NCBI GenBank assembly: GCA_013397075.1
Contig: VWZS01002869.1
Span: forward strand, 1,157,267-1,221,266
Direction of reading: 5' to 3'
DNA: 64,000 nucleotides
Origin: Rhabdornis inornatus
Taxonomy: Eukaryota > Chordata > Aves > Passeriformes > Rhabdornithidae
The position numbers and the translations under genes are program-made. Positions 61,696-64,000 of this stretch are shown one piece after another. The notes below the pieces were generated by a model. The model worked only from the letters and a program-made list of their open reading frames with translations. It did no database searches and was not told where the DNA came from. How positions within the stretch are numbered: position 1 is the first letter of the stretch; each line of letters starts with the position of its first letter.

Positions 61696-64000
61696 ATAGC
61701 GTTTGGGCTTAAATTTATCATTTTAAAGTAAACCAGATAAAGGAAGATTTTAGTACTAATTATTATATCAGAAATCTTGTAAAACTCTGACTCACAAAAT
61801 GTATGTAGTACACCTGTGCTTGCAATACCCCAGAGAAGTGTCAGGCTGCCAAGAGAGAATTAAGGAATAAGGGCCTTGCCCAGTGGTGTATGGATAGGCA
61901 TGAGGAGGCCAAAGGATATGTGGACAAAAAAAATTGTCTTTTGAGAGTTCTGCGTTGGCAAGTAATCGGTGTTCTACTGACAGCTGTGCCCAGAAGCCTC
62001 AGAGAAACTTTTGTTACTTCTCAAACTGTGGGTGCCCCAGGAAAAGCGGGAACTCTGTGTGACCAAGACAAAAAGTCAGGCTACGGACCTACATGTGCTA
62101 GACCCTGGTGAAACAGCCCAGAGCTAAGGAAGGCCAAGTGATTACAGTGTTGACAGACTGTGTTGGTCAGGGCTGAGAGTAGCTATGTTTGCATTTTACA
62201 TGGTTTGTGTTCTGACTTGATGGCCTACATTTGCTGGTAAGTGTCTCACACCCAGGTCAGATGTGACTTGACATATATTGAGGATGTCTCTGCTGGCTCT
62301 TAGCTTATTTCTTTTAGACCAGAACTGCCTTTTCCCCATTCCATGTGTCACTAGCTTTTCAGGAAAGTATTGAAAACAGAGTAAACTATCCTCTCCTTTC
62401 TCAGCAGAAAAATAAAGAAAAACTGCAAAATTTTGAAATTATAATTTTTTCCTTTTTTTTTACTTTCCTGTCCTTAGCATCTTGTTAGAATGCCTGGTCA
62501 CTTTCTACACCTTCTGTTTTCCAAAGCTAATGGTGTACATATGTACAGACTTGTATTTGCCTTTGCCTTGTGAGGTCCCTATTAAAGTTAGAAATCAAGT
62601 GTGCAGTGTTGTTTCATTTCCTATTGGAACTTATGTGATTTTATGATCTCTAAATATTATTCACTTAGCTGTATTATAGCTTTTTTCTATCTTCATCCAG
62701 GATGCTGGATGACATCAGGCTTTTGCTTAGTTCATTGATGGCAGCAAATTCTCCCAAATGAGAATTTTCTCAGAAAATGTGAAAAATGTATTTTTCAGTT
62801 ATATTTTTTAGGTTCATTCGTACTTGAAGAAAGTGTATAGACTGAAGATCTCTACTGGCAACATCTGCAGTTTCTATTATGAGGTCAGAAGTCTTGCCTT
62901 ATAACAAGAGAAGTTACTTTAATCATGTCCAAAATCCCATCATAGTTGGTAACCCCCAACAGGGAAAAAGCCACATTTTGCCACTCAAATTAAGTAAGGT
63001 TTTCTGTGACTCTGTGTTATAGGAAGAAAAAAGATCTATGGAGTAATTTATGAATTTTTTCTGTGTTGTCTTCTGTCCCCTTGCTATTGCCAAAAATAAT
63101 TTTATTAAACTTCAGTCTGGCAATGACAAATGAAACACAATCAGGATCCAGATGATCTTGACAGTGATGTTTCATTCTGAAAAGTGGCCTATGTGTCTTT
63201 TCCTCTGCAGCTCGTTGCTAACTCATGTCATAAATATGGGGGAAAAGAATTCTTTCTGGAAAGAAAGACACTTTTGTTTGACCATCTGTACAATGTCTTT
63301 TTCCTTGATTTTAGCACTTTTTTTCAAGAAAAATCAGAAATATCTGGGCAGTAATGGTGGAGCTGCTGACTGATTTGCTCTGTGGCTTATAAATTTGTGA
63401 GCGGTCACTATTTGCCTTTTCCTTCCTAAGGTAAAGGAGAATGCCCATGGTCCACTTCTGATGACTCTTCTCTCCCTTTTGCCCATTTAGGTTAACAACA
63501 AATAGAAGAGAACATGCAATGGAAAATACATTTATATAAATAAATGTGGAAAATGCAAAAGAATGCTGTAATCAAGAAAAGCTTTGAAAAAAGCACAGAT
63601 TTTAGTCACTCAAGTTGAATAATGTTATTTACTGGTAGTTACATGTCTTCATAGTCACATTTGAAAACAGAGCTTTCTTATCAAAGCCATTTGAATTCTA
63701 TGTTTTACAGTGTTCTGTGTCCCAAATTTTGCTTTAGAAAATCAAGACAAAACTCTTAGGCATAAGATCCTCATCCATATAGCAAGAACACAGTATCACT
63801 GGAATCAAACCTACAAGAACTGAAATGAACCATTCACCTCCAGGCTGAGATGAAGTTTTAAAAAGGACTTTTTCTCTCAGTTTTCTGGACATCGTGGTAA
63901 CATCCTGGCAATCTTACCCAGTCAAAGGCACCCACAGACACTGGCATTCACAGAAAGCACAGAAGTCAGAAGGCTGGCCAATCCACTTCATACCCTCAGA
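61696..64000. other. Non-coding DNA to the end of the window
   Basis: AT-rich, with frames of 73 codons at most. No start of the ABCC4 gene, which lies head-to-head with CLDN10 in mammals, is seen. Confidence 0.55.

Overview
The window reads as non-coding vertebrate DNA from a bird. At least nine pieces of CR1 LINE carry the avian type of 3' end, several with the terminal ATTCTATG-like octamer repeats. An ERV long terminal repeat of a type common in neoavian, especially passerine, genomes lies at about 33.6-34.2 kb. There are no operons, prokaryotic-style dense genes, rRNA or CRISPR arrays. Most open frames are chance frames in AT-rich sequence.

One protein-coding exon can be recognised with high confidence: the alternative first exon 1a of claudin-10 (CLDN10) on the minus strand, coding part 38778-38991. 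It supplies 71 codons plus one base, then a GTAAGG splice donor. It encodes the first transmembrane segment and most of the first extracellular loop of the tight-junction protein. Reading by eye I found neither exons 2-5 nor the other first exon (1b). If the gene is intact, 1-38777 should be the first intron or part of it, and 38992-64000 should be upstream DNA or a further 5' intron.

Layout: 1-4.6 kb holds an internally deleted CR1 (minus) and a CR1 tail (plus). 4.6-21.8 kb is mostly featureless, apart from a CR1 tail and an ATTTT microsatellite at 10.8-11.2 kb. 21.8-27 kb holds three more CR1 pieces. 27-33.6 kb has nothing recognised. 33.58-34.16 kb is the LTR, abutted by a CpG-island-like block to about 34.6 kb. 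36.3-36.4 kb is a GTTT-rich microsatellite. 38.8-39.3 kb is CLDN10 exon 1a with its probable promoter side. 40.57-40.66 kb is a perfect 39-bp-arm inverted repeat. 43.2-46.3 kb holds a CR1 tail, an AT-rich patch with one undetermined base, and a GC-rich block split by a CR1. 48.7 kb is a weak CR1 tail. 51.8 kb is a small 20-bp tandem repeat. 57.2-57.4 kb is a 213-nt unbroken purine tract. 61.3-61.7 kb is a CR1 with an internal 33-bp duplication.

The best candidates for a second look are the perfect hairpin about 1.6 kb upstream of CLDN10 exon 1a, the LTR/CpG-island junction about 4.2 kb inside the gene, and the long purine mirror-type tract. I see no evidence for an undescribed protein system here.
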